A stretch of 64,000 nucleotides of DNA from Haloarcula ordinaria (GTDB taxonomy: Archaea; Halobacteriota; Halobacteria; Halobacteriales; Haloarculaceae), in contig NZ_CP119789.1 of NCBI RefSeq assembly GCF_029338275.1, positions 3,126,157-3,190,156 on the forward strand, given 5' to 3'. The notes beneath the pieces are model-generated. The model was not told the DNA's origin and made no database searches. It worked only from the letters and a program-made list of their open reading frames with translations. Positions within the stretch are counted from its first letter, which is position 1; every line of letters begins with the position of its first letter. Positions 63,004 to 64,000 of this stretch are shown here, one piece after another. The translations under genes and the position numbers were made by a program.

Positions 63004-64000
63004 ATGGGTTCGGGACAAGTGACTGCAATTGGGCTGGTGATCCTCGTTTTGCTCTCCGGCTGTTCTGGATTCGTCGGAATGGACCAAACTGAACCAACCC
63101 AGTCAGTGTCGACTGGAGTGGACGATGGGCCGACTGAGGAATCAGCAGCCGAGACGGAAAGTAGTGCTGCTACATCTACAACAACACCAACATCGGTAGA
63201 CTCCGATGATGACGGACTACATGACCGGCGTGAGGCCGAACTCGGAACTGACCCAAACGAGGCTGATACAGACGATGATGGTCTCACTGATCTCCGTGAG
63301 GTGACTGAGCTCAAAACAGACCCCAATTCGGCAGATACCGATAATGATGGGCTTGACGATGCTGCCGAACTGAAGGGTGACACAGACCCACGTAAGCGCG
63401 ATACAGACAACGATGGACTCGCTGACGGTGCCGAGATCGAGCGCGGTACTAACCCAACCATTCGGGATACCGATGGTGACAATCTCCTTGATGGTTGGGA
63501 GGTCCATAGCGACGTCTATCCAGACGCGAATCCACTGTACAAGGATATTTACGTCGAGATTGACTACATGAAGAGCTACTCGCTCCCTGACGATGAGCGA
63601 GCGCTAATCAAGTCCAAGTTCGCCGACGCGCCGGTCTCGAATCCGAACGGAACGAACGGAATCAACTCCATCTTATTAGGAGCGACCAGGTCCCGTACAC
63701 TCGTACGCTTGGAGGCCTAAGGACAGATGAATACGAGAACAAATACTTTGACCATAACGGGCAAGCATACCATTACGCGATTTAGTTGACCGGAGTTCAC
63801 TCTCAGAGTCTGTCGATGGTGGCGGCGCTGAGGGTATAATGCACGTTTCAGGGACCGTCGACGACACACGCATGGGGACCACGTTCATACATGAACTTGG
63901 CCACTCAATGGGCCTGATGCCTGATGTATACCGTGGCATTGACACCACCGACGTTCCGTTCGACGAATACCCCAGTGTTCTGAATTACAACGCCCCCCGG
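63004..64000 (+). CDS. Ca-repeat/metzincin-like lipoprotein, second copy, cut by the window end
   Basis: As 5691-7729. The thrombospondin-type repeats are in one frame here (EVTELKTDPNSADTDNDGLD), confirming that the break at 5997 is an error. A base is lost near 63667 and another near 63783. The zinc site HELGHSMGL is again present before the window ends. Confidence 0.85.

Larger units (their letters stand above)
57336..64000. repeat. Terminal redundancy, second copy
   Basis: The same sequence as 1-6689, with roughly two dozen net lost bases spread along 6.7 kb. The following entries are the second readings of genes described in the first copy. Confidence 0.93.

Noticed and set aside
57336..64000. 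True tandem duplication of 6.7 kb
   Set aside because: The repeat edges coincide with the window edges and differences are mostly small indels of sequencing type. A circular molecule explains this better.
1..64000. CRISPR array, rRNA operon or complete capsid/terminase set
   Set aside because: No regularly spaced repeats, rRNA-like stretches or recognisable capsid, portal or terminase motifs were seen.

Overview
The window looks like a haloarchaeal (class Halobacteria) extrachromosomal or integrative replicon. The evidence is acidic proteins, Tat lipoproteins with twin-arginine and lipobox signals, HalOD1 and Bat-type HTH domains, many zinc-ribbon microproteins, TATA-type promoters with leaderless starts, an archaeal MCM helicase and haloarchaeal IS5- and IS6-family insertion sequences. 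Bases 57336-64000 repeat bases 1-6689 in the same orientation with only scattered small indels. The simplest reading is a circular molecule of about 57.3 kb, written out about 1.12 times. Many genes carry single-base frameshifts, often in G/C homopolymers, and the two overlapping copies disagree with each other, so part of the apparent gene decay is probably uncorrected sequencing error.

Layout. 0.5-5.0 kb: a REC-PAS-histidine kinase split by an ISH1-like element with an 8-bp target duplication, two small divergent operons and a HalOD1 protein. 5.0-13.4 kb: a cargo block bounded by two related IS5 elements. It holds a thrombospondin-repeat/metzincin-like/GLUG lipoprotein, a PQQ-type propeller lipoprotein, two further Tat lipoproteins (one a propeller) and an integrase fragment. 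13.5-28.7 kb: one long minus-strand cluster of about 18 tightly packed, mostly overlapping genes. It encodes two large secreted surface proteins (1348 and 504 aa), a secreted 436-aa membrane protein, about ten small membrane proteins, a P-loop ATPase and an MCM helicase. It is divergent from an AbrB-like regulator. This is the best candidate for an undescribed particle, vesicle or transfer apparatus.

30.3-55.4 kb: a roughly 24-kb segment flanked by inverted copies of a small tyrosine recombinase and its upstream region. Inside are small membrane and lipoprotein genes and a winged-helix regulator. A plus-strand plasmid-type operon follows, with zinc ribbons, a J-domain protein, a second and larger tyrosine recombinase preceded by a tRNA 3'-half-like sequence and a strong hairpin, and a 543-aa HTH protein. 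A 9-kb array comes next: six CPBP (CAAX/Abi-type) intramembrane proteases, an ABC exporter pair and a Tat lipoprotein. Five of its transcription units share one unusual promoter box. 55.4-57.5 kb: a MITE, a type IV pilin-like gene and an IS6-family element inserted just upstream of it.

How the parts may work together (inference). MCM and perhaps the 543-aa HTH protein serve replication. The larger integrase with its tRNA-like site serves integration. The minus-strand cluster makes a membrane-bound surface structure powered by the ATPase. The protease/ABC array looks like a co-regulated envelope, immunity or peptide-processing module, possibly controlled by the Bat-type HTH protein at its edge. 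No rRNA, complete tRNA or CRISPR array was seen.
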